Source: Gonatopus flavifemur
Lineage: Eukaryota; Arthropoda; Insecta; Hymenoptera; Dryinidae
NCBI GenBank assembly: GCA_018340375.1
Contig: JAFFJZ010000003.1
Span: forward strand, 23,994,001-24,058,000
DNA: 64,000 nucleotides
Direction: 5' to 3'
The translations under genes and the position numbers were made by a program. Shown here piece after piece: positions 42,000 to 54,376 of the stretch. The notes beneath the pieces are model-generated. The model did no database searches and was not told the origin of the DNA. It saw only the letters and a list, made by a program, of their open reading frames with translations. How positions within the stretch are numbered: the stretch's first letter is position 1; the number at the start of each line of letters is the position of its first letter.

Positions 42000-43724
42000 G
42001 CGCTTTATAATCAGTTGTAAATAGCACTTACAAAAATGATCAGAAATGAAAAATCCAAAAAAATTTATGAAATATATTATATTTGTTGGAGGTTGTACCA
42101 ATAAAAGCAATGAAAAGTCTAAAATTAAAAAATGACAGACATGCAAACTTTTGATAGAGTTTTTTCACCTTTTTTCGCCCTTTAGAGTGCTATGAAAAGG
42201 AAAAAAAGGCAAATGTCATCTCGATTTAGTAGGTTCATCCTCCAATAAATTCAATCAGTTTCAAAATAAAAAAAAAAAAAACGAGCGACCCGTTCAGTAG
42301 TCTTTGAGATATCGTGGAGCCAAACTTGAAAAATAGTTTTTCGAGAAAAACGCCTCAAAAAGGTTTAGGGATACGAATCCTTTGATTTGAGAAATGTTTT
42401 TTCATGTACTTTAAGACCCATTCAACGAGTTGCAAATAACTGAGTTCTCAATTTACTTCCTTCTTAAGAACCTTATTTCGGAATTTGCTTGATGAGAACC
42501 TCCCCTTAAGGGGACACCAGCGTTGGTTAACACCTCTCTTTCCAACGTTTATGTAATCGAGTCTTTTTCTAACCAATGAGCTTTGGTTGCATCTGAAGGA
42601 AATGCTTCTATTCTGCATAATCTAATGTTCTGTGAGTGGTAGCGCTAATCAACAGTTGAGTGGAATTGGCTAATTCTGATGGATTCTGGATCCTTCTGGC
42701 AACAACACTAGCAGAATATATTCCTCAAAATGCCCGAAATCAATTGTATCAAAGAATTATTGTTATTGCATGGCAATGGGACCTATTTTCATTTTAAACA
42801 ATCGTCATTTAAATCTTTGAACACCTAGAAAATTATCTTTTTCAAATTGATCTCCATAATATCTCAAAAATTACTTGATTAATTCATTTTTTGTTTTATT
42901 AGTAAATTAGATTTATTGAAGCCGGTACTTGAATACAAGTTTTGAACACAATTTACAAATGATTTTTGAAACTCTTCAAGAATTCTAGGATCAAAAAGTA
43001 CGGAGTAAATTCGTTCAAATGGGGGTTCTAAAGATCTTTCGGGTCATAAAGAATCTTTAGAAATTTAGTTTGTATAAATTTACCTAATAGTTTTCAAACA
43101 AACTGACCAATAAAATTCTCTGAGAAGTCTTGGAGAATACTCAAGAGAATTCGCAAATGTCTGACGAACGACATTGTTTTTGAAACTATTCAGAAATTCC
43201 AGAGTTCCAAAAGAGTACAGGAAGAGTTTATTTTTCAGAGTTCATAGAGTGATACTACCGTGCTATCCGAGACAATAACAAAGTATACATTATAGATAGT
43301 TGTACATGATTTATACAATTAATTTGAATCCAGGATATTTTTTAACGATAAAATATGGATTCTTATACCATTCCAAATAATTTTCACAATTCAAATTTAT
43401 TATTATTATTAATATTCAAAGGGTAGTATACTATTCACATATACAGTCAAGTTTTCGTTTTGATACAGAAATTTATATATACATACGTCTTCCTACGCTT
43501 TATAGCACTGAGAAAGTTTCTTGGATATATGTATTAAACATATTCATGACAACCTTTTTTTTATTTATATTGTACATATAAGATATGCAACGCTTACATA
43601 ACATCATTATGTACAATAATATAGAAATATTTTATTAATTTAGAAAAAAATACTATCTCTTGCCTGATAGTAATAAAAATACTAATAAATTCCGCAGGTA
43701 AGAATTTGACTTGATTGATCAGCA
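42000..43724. other. Intergenic and 3' flank of the zinc-finger gene
   Basis: Contains CTCCCCTTAAGGGGACACC at about 42497, which looks like the junction of a TTAA-type element end (compare 20496 and 4662). No partner end was found. From 42600 the sequence is AT-rich with no exon. Repeated AGAATTC/GAAGAATTC-type words near 42960-43260 may be old element debris. Confidence 0.4.
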
Positions 43725-46700
43725 TCAGAGTTTTCGTGGCCTACCTCTTTTTCTTATGGTAGGTCCTCCTTTTGTATCTTGTTGCCTAGTAGTAGTCGTC
43801 GGCGAACGTTGTTGCTGTTTCAACGAATTATTCATAGGTTTTATAGTGGATCGACTGTGGGCTTTCAAATGGCGAATGAACAGAGCTCTGGATTTGATGA
43901 GCTGTTTACACAATTGACACCTCCGAGCTTGATCTAAAAATAAATCTAAAAATGACGTTTGCAAATACATCCCTGACATATATGTTTAGACGAAAGTATT
44001 CTATACCATGAAAAAGAGAAATAATAATTATAAAAACTCACCACCAGATTTCTTTGTGGCATGTTGGAGAGAATGCGCATCGAACAATGCCCTGCTGGGA
44101 AACCATTTTCCACACTCACTGCAATGCAATTCTTTTGTTTTTAGCGCATAATTAACGTTCGCAGTTCGTTTCTTTTTCTTTCTGGTAATTATCGCGGGGT
44201 TTTCCACAGATTTGTCATCGTCGTTGACTTGCGATCTGGCGGATCTCCTACTTCTCATTTCTTTTTCATTTTTCACTACCCTCTTTTCATTTTCCTCTTT
44301 CTCTTTGTCCTCCTCATTTTCTTCATCCTCATCCTCTTCATCGTCCATCGATAACTTACTGAATCTACGTTTTTTCTTTTGAGGATGCGCGGTGCGCACG
44401 TGTCTGGCTAAAACTACGACGACATCGAATTTTTCACTACATATTTTACACGAATATTGTTTTTTAGAAGTAGCTTCGACGTCCTGATTTACACTTTCTA
44501 ATTTTTTATCACTTTTTTCATTCGATTTATTCGAATTGGAAGATTCTGAACACATTCTCAAATGAGTATCCAAAGCTCTCTTGAGTCGGAAATTCCTACG
44601 ACAATGCTCGCATTGCAACAAATTACGTGACGATTTCGAATCGGATTCTTTTGATTCGTCGTCGGAATCTCCTACCTCTATCACTTCATTTTCCTTGTCG
44701 CTCGAACATTTATCTTTACCATCGTCCAAAGTTATTTCAACGATGTCTTTCTTCTTCATTTGCTCTCCCTCGTCTAAATCAATTTCAATGATCTCTATCT
44801 CTTTGTGCCTCGTTTTTTTCGGCTTTTTCGATACCGCTTTTTTATGGGAAGGTATCTTTGCTTTTCTTCTTCGTTTTTTGTTGATACTCGTGTCTTCTTC
44901 GCTCAACTCAGCTGCGGGTTGTATGATGATTTCGGTATCGTCGCGATTCACGGAAATCAATTGCTGTTTTCTTGGTCTCTTAGCTTTCGATTCTGTGGAT
45001 CGACACGTGGGTTCTGACACTTGATTATTCACGCAACCATTCGTCAAATCCGATGAATGAGAATGAGTTGTCGCGCTACTCGCGGGAGGTGGAGAATCCA
45101 TTAATGCATCTAATAATTCCTGTCTATCACTTTCGGAATTCACTTTGGTACTCTCAATATCATGATGTAAATTATTATTCAATATATGATAGTCCGTTTT
45201 CGGAGGAGAGTCTTCCGTGATTGGGTTTTGGTCACTATTATCTAAAGTATTTGGTTCTGAATGCACCAGTATCACTCTGTTTTTATTTTGTTCCTTCGTA
45301 GGCTTGTTATTGACTGACTCGGGGGATAGTAGGGGTGGTGGTTTAGGTGTGGGGGTGGGAGATCTTAAATTTCGTAATGTGGCTTGAATTTCGTCGAACG
45401 TTAATTCAGAGTCCGATTGATCACCTTCGAATAAAATGTACTGTACGGTTGATTGTTCTATAATCTCATGCTCGCTTTCGTTATCTTCTTGCATACATTC
45501 GGATGAATCTGAAATAAAAATCCAAATTTTGCTAAAATCTTGCTGCTAATGATACTCCTTTGATCGAAATATAATAGAACAGATACTTACCATTCTCAAT
45601 AGGATTGTCCATCATATAATACGCGATGTCTGGTTCTTTATCGGGTGGAGTGTACATCATTTCAGAAGTTGATTTTGATTCAGCTTCCCTCAATAAATGT
45701 CTACTCAAAGTATTATTCTTGGATTTCCCTTTACGAGTATATTCCTTCTTCACAGGTCTTATCTGATTAACGTTGAATAATTGATGCGTAGATTGATCTT
45801 CTTTGGAAATAAATATAGGCGACTGAGTTGTGACCAACTGTTTTTTTATTTGCGTTGGTTTTCTCACTGTTCTTACAGCACCTTCTCCAATTAACCTTTC
45901 TACATCCGATCTGTCAACATTGAACAATTATTTCAATCGTCTTTCAAATACAACACCATTTTCATTTATATTCTCAATTCAAACATACTTCATGAGAAAT
46001 TGAAAATTTGTTGGAGGTTCACCAGATTCGTTGTATACCGCTACAGCAAAAATTTCATCAGAATCTTCAACCGCGTATAAGGCCAACTGCTGACCAGCTG
46101 CAGTTATAAATGTCGCTATAGTTTCTTCTTCGTCCTCATCAATGTCTCCTTTAACATCTTCGTTACAGGCTCCTTGATTTCCATTCATTTCAAAGTCAGG
46201 TAACTAAACAGACAAAATTAATACACTTTTTACTTTGAATGAAGTTCCAATTTTTTATGAGACTTGGACTATTGGAATTCATTTTTTCTTATTTGGAAGA
46301 ACAGGAAAATTATTAATTATTCTATTTCAAGTTCCCAAATTGTTCAACAATTTCATGAAAAAAAAATTACTGTTTCTTGCTTCTTGATATTTATAAAAGC
46401 AGGAAAGGTGTTATAAAAAATGCTTTAATTAATCTTTTTACTTGGAATTGGTTAATTTTCATTCAATTACAGTTTTCAATATTCATCTGTACAAATAGAT
46501 TGAAATGATAAGGGTACTGGCATAAGAATTGGTTCAAGTGCAAAGAATATATAATATTTATTTCATTGTTTTAAACCGTGTCAAATGAATTCATTTCAAT
46601 TTTTCAAATATTATTATCGTGTTAGTTCAAGTTTAAAAAGAATTATATTTTACTATATTATATATAGTATGAAAACTTACAATACATTCATCAGTTTCTT

Positions 46701-47478
46701 GAATCCGTTTAGAAATGGTATTCATTGCTACAGATGGCATGGGTTCCATATAATCGGTTATTAAGTCTGTACAATCATCTTCGTACTTTACTAAACACGA
46801 AGGATTGTTATCTACTTTATTATTAATATTTTTACACATATCTTGATTCACACTTGTATTCTCATCCACCACTACTTCTTCACCAACAATCTATAATTTT
46901 CAATTAGAATTATGCACATTTTATTTTAGACATCAAATGATTTATAAATCAATATGATAACATTTTCCATTTGCTGCCCTAAATGTATATCGGGGTATTC
47001 TCAAAATTGTAAGTAAAGCGAAAGATAGGGATATTTCAGTGTATAATGAGAGGAACCCCAGTGCAGTCCAACGGAAAACTATCAATTGACATGAATCGAG
47101 GTTAGAGGTATTGAAATCGATAGGCTCAACAATTTAACTTTCCTTTTTGGCTATGTTAAGAGAATGATGTAATTTGAAATTGTTATTGAAATGGATTAAC
47201 AAACAATAAATACTTTGGTATTCTTGTAACTAAATTCTTACAAAATCTTTGCATCGATAAACAATATGTATTTCATTTGCACACAAATTGTACAATCTTA
47301 CAAATGAAATATAGTAAATAATTACCATTGTTTCTTCCGTTTGTTGACATCTCGAGGGGAATAAAAATTCTTCTGAATTATCCACACACTCCATGGAATA
47401 TGACTTTTGCATAATTACGTTAGACATAACTAATTTATTCCGAACATCACTGAATTTCCGTTCCTGTATAAGGGACAT
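43725..47478 (-). CDS. Four-zinc-finger, AT-hook nuclear protein with SUMO-interacting-motif-like cluster, 857 aa
   Basis: Minus-strand exons 47326-47478, 46681-46890, 45989-46203, 45591-45910, 44042-45508 and 43725-43933 join with phases 0,0,2,1,1 (2,574 nt). Zinc fingers: C599/C602/H615/C619 (LQCEHCRRNFRLKRALDTHL), C653/C656/H669/H674, C762/C765/H778/H782, and C794/C797/H810/H814. The protein ends in an AT-hook (KRGRPRKL, 850-857), so DNA binding is likely. Basic clusters near 510-535 look like nuclear localisation signals, and an extremely acidic run follows near 688-705. Three short hydrophobic-acidic repeats at 537-584 resemble SUMO-interacting motifs. I do not recognise an orthologue; a chromatin or transcription role is inferred from domains only. 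The 5' half is acidic and low in structure. Confidence 0.85.
46204..46680 (-). other. Intron 2 of the zinc-finger gene
   Basis: 477 bp, AT-rich, nothing else seen. Confidence 0.5.
46891..47325 (-). other. Intron 1 of the zinc-finger gene
   Basis: 435 bp, AT-rich, nothing else seen. Confidence 0.5.
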
Positions 47479-48601
47479 GATTTCACGTTTCGTTTGAACG
47501 TTTATCGTTTGTTCATTTTGTTTAATGAATTATTAATTAATAATAATTCCACCGATCATTGACATTTCTTCAAAGCCACAATGTTTCGTTCTCAGCCTTC
47601 AGGATACACCATAACAATTGTAAATTATTTGATGTAATTCTAACGATCTTGTCATTGGGTTTATTTTCAGTTATTGGACGGAATAACATAAAAATTATGA
47701 CCAACTAATGACCTAAATAATCGAATTATGTATCAAGAGAAAAGAATTATAAATAGAGGTATAGCACTGTATCTATCTTTTATATTCTTAAAATAATTCG
47801 TAATTCAATAAAGATTATGATCAATTCGTAAGATGATGAGGATAAATATAGAAATTTTATGGCAACATATATCACATGAGTCCCACAATATAACACAAAT
47901 AATACTCAAAAGCACTAATTACGTACGTACATGCATTCATTTGTTTTTCAATAACCATTGTGGCGTTTTCTATGGACAGGCCGATTGCATTTATTTGGAT
48001 TCCTTCTCATAAAACGAGAGAGAGAGAATTTGTATCGAGGATGCAGCTTGAAACGAGCATTCGTAAAATGAACGAACGAACGAACCAACCATTAATTTTC
48101 TAACCTCAAAACACAACAACAACACACGTGAGAATCAGCCCGTCAGTCATATGGCATTCGTGCCATCCGTGGAGAGATAATTTTGAATTGAAGTAGTAAT
48201 AAAACTTCAATACCGCAGATTGGTTGATCGTCAGCATGCGGTTTTGAATTATTCCTCTTGTACTTTTATACGTATAAAGTAGACTGATACGTCGATGCAT
48301 TTTTCTTTCAATTACACATAGATCATCACCATATGGTAGGTTATTTATATTTAAACTCGAGAACAATTGATTTAAAGAAAAAACTAATACAACGGACTAT
48401 TGATTCATTCATACGTTGAATTTTCGTTCAGATACATGTGCTTTACTTTTTTTTATTTCTAAAATTACTGTTTTCAATTTGCAGCAACATTAGAATTTTT
48501 CAACACAAAATTTGCAGCCGTGAAAAATAATATTGAAAAATTGCAATTTTTAATACTGTTTATATATTTTTCACATATAAAGTTGAAAAGATCGATCAAA
48601 A
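47479..48601. promoter_or_regulatory. Divergent region between the zinc-finger gene and the SLC7 transporter
   Basis: Both genes start away from this interval. It has a short GA repeat at 48008-48024 and a GAACGAACGAACGAACC repeat near 48070. No core promoter could be fixed. A 5' UTR intron for the transporter cannot be ruled out. Confidence 0.4.
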
Positions 48602-51600
48602 ATGACTGAAAGATCACAAAAACAAACTCATTTACTTAATTCGCCTACCGACGATTCTATGAAACAAGATTCAAGCAAAGTGCAGATGAAAAAACAACTT
48701 GGTCTGCTGGAAGGTGTTGCTATTATTTTAGGAATTATATTTGGTTCAGGTACGATTGCTGAACTGTACAGCGAAGAAATAAATTATGCAAAAGAGTGGT
48801 CTTACAAAATTTTCTATGTTTTAGGTATTTTTATTTCACCGAAAGGTGTCATTCAAGAAGTTAACAGCGTCGGAGCATCTTTAATTATTTGGATATTGTG
48901 TGGGTTCCTCTCTATGGTTGGAGCATTATGTTATGCGGAATTGGGAACGAGTATACCTCACAGCGGAGGAGATTATGCATATATTCATGAAGCATTTGGC
49001 CCTCTGCCTGCTTTCCTATACCTTTGGGCAGCTAATTTAATTTTTGTGTCAGTATAAACTTTAGAAATTTGACAAATATCTTGTTATATTCATTCTTGGT
49101 AACAAATACTTGGAAATTATCAATGCCAAGAGTCAAAAAATAATATTCATAGGCACTAAGAATGTGAAAGATATTTATACTCGTAAATATCAAATATGGG
49201 ACTTGAGGATGCAATAAAAATTATATCATCTTGGTTCGATAAAATTAAATCCTGCGATAATAACTACAGCAAATATTGTCAACACTCTACAACACGTTTG
49301 AGATGCATTTTAAAATATTAATGAAATAAAACCTTACTTGTATGTTGATGTTGTTTATGAAGATAATGCACAGAAAGAATTAAATTCATCTTCATGTTAT
49401 GTGGTTCCTCAGATATTTTTTAATATTTTTACAAAATTAAAAAAGTTGATGAAATATTTTGAATTTTCAGACCAACGACGAATGCGATAATGGGTTTAAC
49501 GTTCGCTCAATACGTCATACAACCATTTTTTCCAAATTGTACCATACCGGAGAATGGAACTCGACTGATAGCAGCGGTAACTATATGTAAGTGCATTGAA
49601 AATTCAACATTTACATACGACATTAACGTGTTCCGACCTCTTACAGGTTTTTTAACATTTATCAATTGTTATGACGTTAAGGAAACATCAAAAATGCAAA
49701 ACATATTTATGTTTGCCAAAGTGGGAGCATTGGTAACTATCATTATAGCAGGCATAACTTGGTTGATGATAGGTGAGCGATATTGATGGCTTATCATACA
49801 TTTTTTCAATCAATCTCGACATTTGAAATAAATAATTTCAACTACAGGACACGTGGAAAACTTCGAGAATGCCTTTGAGGATACAAACACGAGTCCAGGA
49901 AAAATTGCGATAGCTTTTTATGCTGGTATATTTTCATACTCTGGTTGGAATTATTTAAATTTCATGACAGAAGAATTAAGAGATCCTTATAAGTAAGTGT
50001 ATTGAGTTTGATATGTTCGTGATAACATTGTACAATGTAATTTGATAATCTGACAAATTATTGTATTTTCACAGAAATCTACCACGTGCTATTTACATAT
50101 CTTTACCTCTGGTAACATTGATTTATGTCTTGGCAAATATCGCGTATCTATCCGTTCTAACGCCAACGGCCATGATAGCGTCTCATGCAATTGCTGTGGT
50201 ATGATTAATATTTTGAATATTTATTTCTATATACATTGATCTTGATTCCAAAAGTTGAAATTTTGAATGAAGTTGAATACAAGGAATCAACAAGATCATT
50301 CAAGAACGTGAATGCGAAAATTGAGGATCTCCAGTTATTGAGAGTTAATCAAAATCAATTTGAATTTTTATTGGAATGTTTTGAAATTTGTTCTTCTACT
50401 AACAGGCGAAATCGAGATTCGAATAGCCACATGATAGGAATCATCTAAGTATTGCGTAACGTAGTTTAAAGTTTCGTTTCTCCCTCTTTCTCATCAGTTT
50501 TAGAGCAACCGGAGTGGCATGTGAATAGTAAATTGTCTTATGTAATACTTGAATCATCCTGTACTGATTTGCACTTCATTTACATCACATCTTAAACGCA
50601 AACACATGTGCGGTGCTATTCATGTTTTGAAATTCAGCTTTCAAACTGTAATTATTACAATTCCTCGGCAAATCTTCTTATAGCAAACTCGTTACAAATT
50701 TTTTTACAACGAAATATGATTTTTTCTTGTTAGACTTTTGGGGATCAACTTCTCGGTTTTATGGCATGGACGATACCAGTCATGGTAGCAGTATCCGCTT
50801 TAGGAGGATTGAGCGTTCATATCATGACATCGTCCAGGATGTGTTTCGTTGGGGCAAGAAACGGCCATTTTCCCTCCATGTTGAGTCACATTAATATGAC
50901 AAGATTCACTCCCACACCTGCTCTAGTATTTTTGGTAATTATTTCAAATGAATCAATTTCAAGTTTGTTCGTTGAATAATTTACATATAATTCATAATTT
51001 GATTTTCAGTGCATTCTGTCGTTGATAATGCTCTGCGTGAGTGATGTATTTGTACTGATTACCTACTGCAGCATCGTCGAATCGTTCTTCATAATGTTAT
51101 CGGTGGCTGGGATCTTATGGTTACGTTATAAGAGGCCAGAAATGGTCCGACCCATCAAGGTATTCTCATTTTATTACAATTCACCAATGTTCCTATTCAT
51201 TCATAGTATTGAAAAGAGATTTTCTTGGGAATCAGATCTTGATATTTTTTGTTCGTTCGTCCAATCTTTTGTTATGGTAGAGAAGATGGATATTTGTGAT
51301 CACGATTACAGTAGAATTGCTTCTGAATTGAGAACTCCAAATTTAAATTCTTCATAAACAAGGAAGAATGTATTGTTTGTTTTTAGAATTTTTAGTGATG
51401 CTCTAGATTGTATAGATTTACTCTCACTTTTTCTTCGAAGAATCTCATTGAATCGATTCAAACCCATTGAGAATTAATGTTTAATGGGTTTGAATCGGTT
51501 TTCTGCATCGAAATCAACGAGATTCTTTAAGCAGGGTGCTTAAATAAGATCCAAATCTTCGACTTTATAGCTGAATACATAACAAGAAGTAAAATAGATA

Positions 51601-53300
51601 TACGAATAAAAGTTTTCTAGCTGTTTAGTCGAAAAACAACAAATTTTTGTCTGTATCATCAAAGAAACTTTGATTTTTACAGGTACCGTTGTGGATCCCC
51701 ATCGTATTTGTTCTCATTTGTGTGTTCTTGGTATTAGTGCCTTGTTACGAAAGACCGTACGAAGTTGGCGTTGGTACTGTAATAACTTTATCTGGAATTC
51801 CTGCTTATTTCTTAGGCGTTACATGGAAAAACAAGCCAACGTGGTTTCAAAAAATTAATGGTAAAACAATTAAATAACACAAGTAATTCCTCCCCGTGGA
51901 TGATTGCGGGTCTTCCAGGGGGATATTCATGATACCTGTCCTTGATATCCTTTTTATCCATCCCTGGTAGTATCTGCTTCCTTTACGTGGTGGGGAGGAT
52001 AAGTATCTCAGAGTTGGATCTTTTTTTTTGAGTGGAATGAACTACTCAAAGGAAAGAATACAAACTGAGAGAAACGAAATCATCCTAATGCCAGAAACAT
52101 CGGCAAAAACGGAAGGAAAGCAAGGGGAAACTACCTTCCTTGACATGTTTCAATACTTCCCGAGAAAATGAAACCTTTTCCAAACCTGGAATGTTATACT
52201 CGTGAAACAACAAAAGAAACAGTTATTATGCTCAAAAAATATAAGCTTGGAAGTAAGGAAGAAATTCTTGAAAAGTTACGTTTGGAGCACAGCATTATAT
52301 GGTTGCGAAACTTGGACAATGGGGAAAACTGATCAACGAAGACTTGAAGCTTTTGAAATGTGGTGTTATAGAAGGATGCTCAGAATAAAATGGATAGACA
52401 AAGTCAAAAATGAAGAAGTACTCGAGCAGATAAATGAAAAAAGAAATCTTTTGAAACACATCGTGAAAAGGAGAAGCAATCTTATAGGACACACATTACG
52501 GCATGAGAGTTTATTGAAAACAATATTGGAAGGGAAAATGAATGGTAAAACTGGTAAAGGTAGACCTAGATCAAGTTATATGAAGCAAATCGTACAAGAC
52601 AAGGGATGTAGTAGATATGTAGAAATTAAACGTTTGGCGGATAATAGACAGGGGTGGAGGGTTTCATCAAACCAGTCGTAAAACTGATTACTTCATGATG
52701 AATTCAATTAATTCATATAAAATAATCAGAGGGCTCTGATCCCCTTCAAAATTCGCTTCGCTCGCATCTTAAACGGATATATGAGAAGGCACTCATCGAT
52801 TTTTCACTCAATTGAGAAAATTTTCTAAATGTAATATTCAGAAAGCCTGAAACTAGTAAACATGTTTCTAAATCACGACAAAATTCGGACAACTGTCCTA
52901 GTGAAAATGAAGCGTAGAAGCGCGACGAAAGCGTAAGCTAAGAGTCATTTAAACGTAACGTAGAGTCATCTAGGCGTCATTTAAGAATGAATTGGATTGG
53001 AAGCATTTGCACGCTTCATTTGTTTCAACAACTACTCCCTCCACTTTTTGATTCTCCCTAGTGTACAGTTGTCATAACGTCAACCAGGTTTTGAGGAGTG
53101 TTCGGATGCAAAAAAGCTTACACGAGAAAATCGAAATTCTTAATTCTTTCCTTGAACATTTGATCCCAGAATCAGTATTGCATGAAATGAAAAACTGATG
53201 AAAATTCTTTTTCTTTAACTTTTGTGTTTTTATTTCAGTTAAAGCGACTCATACCGTACAAAAGTTGTTCTTATCTGCAAAAGAGGAACGTGATGATTAA
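48602..53300 (+). CDS. SLC7 (y+L/L-type) heteromeric amino-acid transporter light chain, 490 aa
   Basis: Ten exons: 48602-48749, 48825-49047, 49471-49586, 49647-49772, 49848-49992, 50075-50198, 50734-50934, 51010-51159, 51683-51860, 53239-53300; phases 1,2,1,1,2,0,0,0,1, total 1,473 nt. The first membrane helix carries GSGIF (48-52) with SPKGV after it, the substrate-binding signature of the APC superfamily. [43 protein letters not shown] and [15 protein letters not shown] match SLC7A5-A9-type proteins. C147 in the TM3-TM4 loop (FFPNC) is where these light chains are disulfide-linked to an SLC3 heavy chain. Length fits the family (about 480-510). It should exchange neutral and/or cationic amino acids at the plasma membrane. 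It is closest to the y+L/L group (Drosophila minidiscs and JhI-21 are relatives); exact substrate unknown. Confidence 0.93.
49048..49470 (+). other. Intron 2 of the SLC7 gene
   Basis: 423 bp, AT-rich, no internal feature. Confidence 0.5.
50199..50733 (+). other. Intron 6 of the SLC7 gene
   Basis: 535 bp with no recognised element. Confidence 0.5.
51160..51682 (+). other. Intron 8 of the SLC7 gene, with a CCCTGCTTAA element
   Basis: At about 51434-51538, GAAGAATCTCATTGAATCGA and CGATTCAAACCCATTGAGAA are mirrored by TTTAATGGGTTTGAATCGGT and AACGAGATTCTTTAAGCAGG. This is a fold-back relative of the sequence at 6920-7000 (CCCTGCTTAAGGAATCTCAT). Confidence 0.6.
52202..52681 (+). pseudogene. C-terminal fragment of a LINE reverse transcriptase, in intron 9 of the SLC7 gene
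   Basis: An open frame of 159 codons ending in TAA. It contains [15 protein letters not shown], the YGxETWTL-type landmark just after the polymerase domain in RTE/jockey-like LINEs, then [17 protein letters not shown] and GHTLRH and [11 protein letters not shown] stretches. The start Met is arbitrary: the polymerase core and endonuclease are missing, so the copy is 5'-truncated. It has no internal stop, suggesting recent insertion. It is same-sense with the host gene and removed by splicing. The rest of the 1.4-kb intron holds nothing recognisable. Confidence 0.85.
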
Positions 53301-54376
53301 GGTAATTCTAAAGAAATCTAATTCAGACGTGTTTTTTTTTAATTAAAAAAACGAAAACGGTTTGAAAGGGGTATTCAAGATTCCAATTGTACCTGCTGTA
53401 CATTTACATTTTGTATTATATAAATCAATCCAAAGAGCGCAGGTATCGGCTTTGCGTATCCCTTTGAAACAACTAAATTATTCATTTCAGTTTCGTAAAA
53501 CTGATATAGTTGATCTTCTTCTACTCACAATAATAATTGGTGTCATATATATATCATATTTATATATATGAAATTGGCACTCGAGAATTTGGTTATTTCG
53601 TCAAAAAATACTTGATGCTTGCTTTATTTGTTCTCATTATTGGAAATATACGATCGTTACATGACATGTTCCTTTTTTTGTTCTACGTACTATAACTAAG
53701 CGTAACGCTCGTGAATTTCAACAATTCATCGTAAAATTGATTGAATGTAACATAAGAGAGAGAACGAGAAAGAGAGAGAGAGATCGAATGAACGATTGAA
53801 AACCAGAATGACAATACTATATATAACTTAATTTTGGAATATAAAGCAAGGATTCAGTACAAAATCTTCTAGATCGATTGTTTTATCGATAATTGTTTAT
53901 CGATCATCCGATTACGAATGTGAATTCTTTATTTGCTCAAGGTACTTTCATAGTGTGAACTTTGTTACGTAATGGCATGATTTTTTTCCATGCTCGATTT
54001 GAATGTGATAATTTTTTGTTTTGTTTTGATAATCATTTTTACTCGTCGCATCACAATTTATATAGAATAAAAAATTCATGTTCGAATCATGTGAGTGTAC
54101 TCGCCGCGGCAATAATTCGATTCACTTGGATGATATCTGAATATTATTTTGCTGAAGTTTGAAGCGTTTATTGAAACGAATCGGTAATCAAATAACGGAA
54201 TACTCGACAAAGAATTACAAAAAATTAATTCGAGAAGATAAATAACTTTGATTCATCAGATTTTGTGAGTTTGAATTTTCGTTTCGTTTTCATAAACGAT
54301 TCGAATTTCAAGAACATTAAATATTCGAATCAAATAAGAAATCCATGGTTTCGTTGAATGAGGTAACTATCATTTT
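53301..54376. other. 3' flank of the SLC7 gene
   Basis: Probable 3' UTR and intergenic sequence. GA-rich microsatellite at about 53755-53783 and a short TA repeat near 53550. No exon seen. Confidence 0.4.

Noticed and set aside
44581..45024. 147-codon plus-strand frame within the zinc-finger gene
   Set aside because: Antisense shadow produced by the codon composition of the long minus-strand exon.
48602..49057. 151-codon frame as a stand-alone transporter exon
   Set aside because: It reads through a 75-nt intron that happens to be in frame; removing it restores the conserved GSGIF signature.
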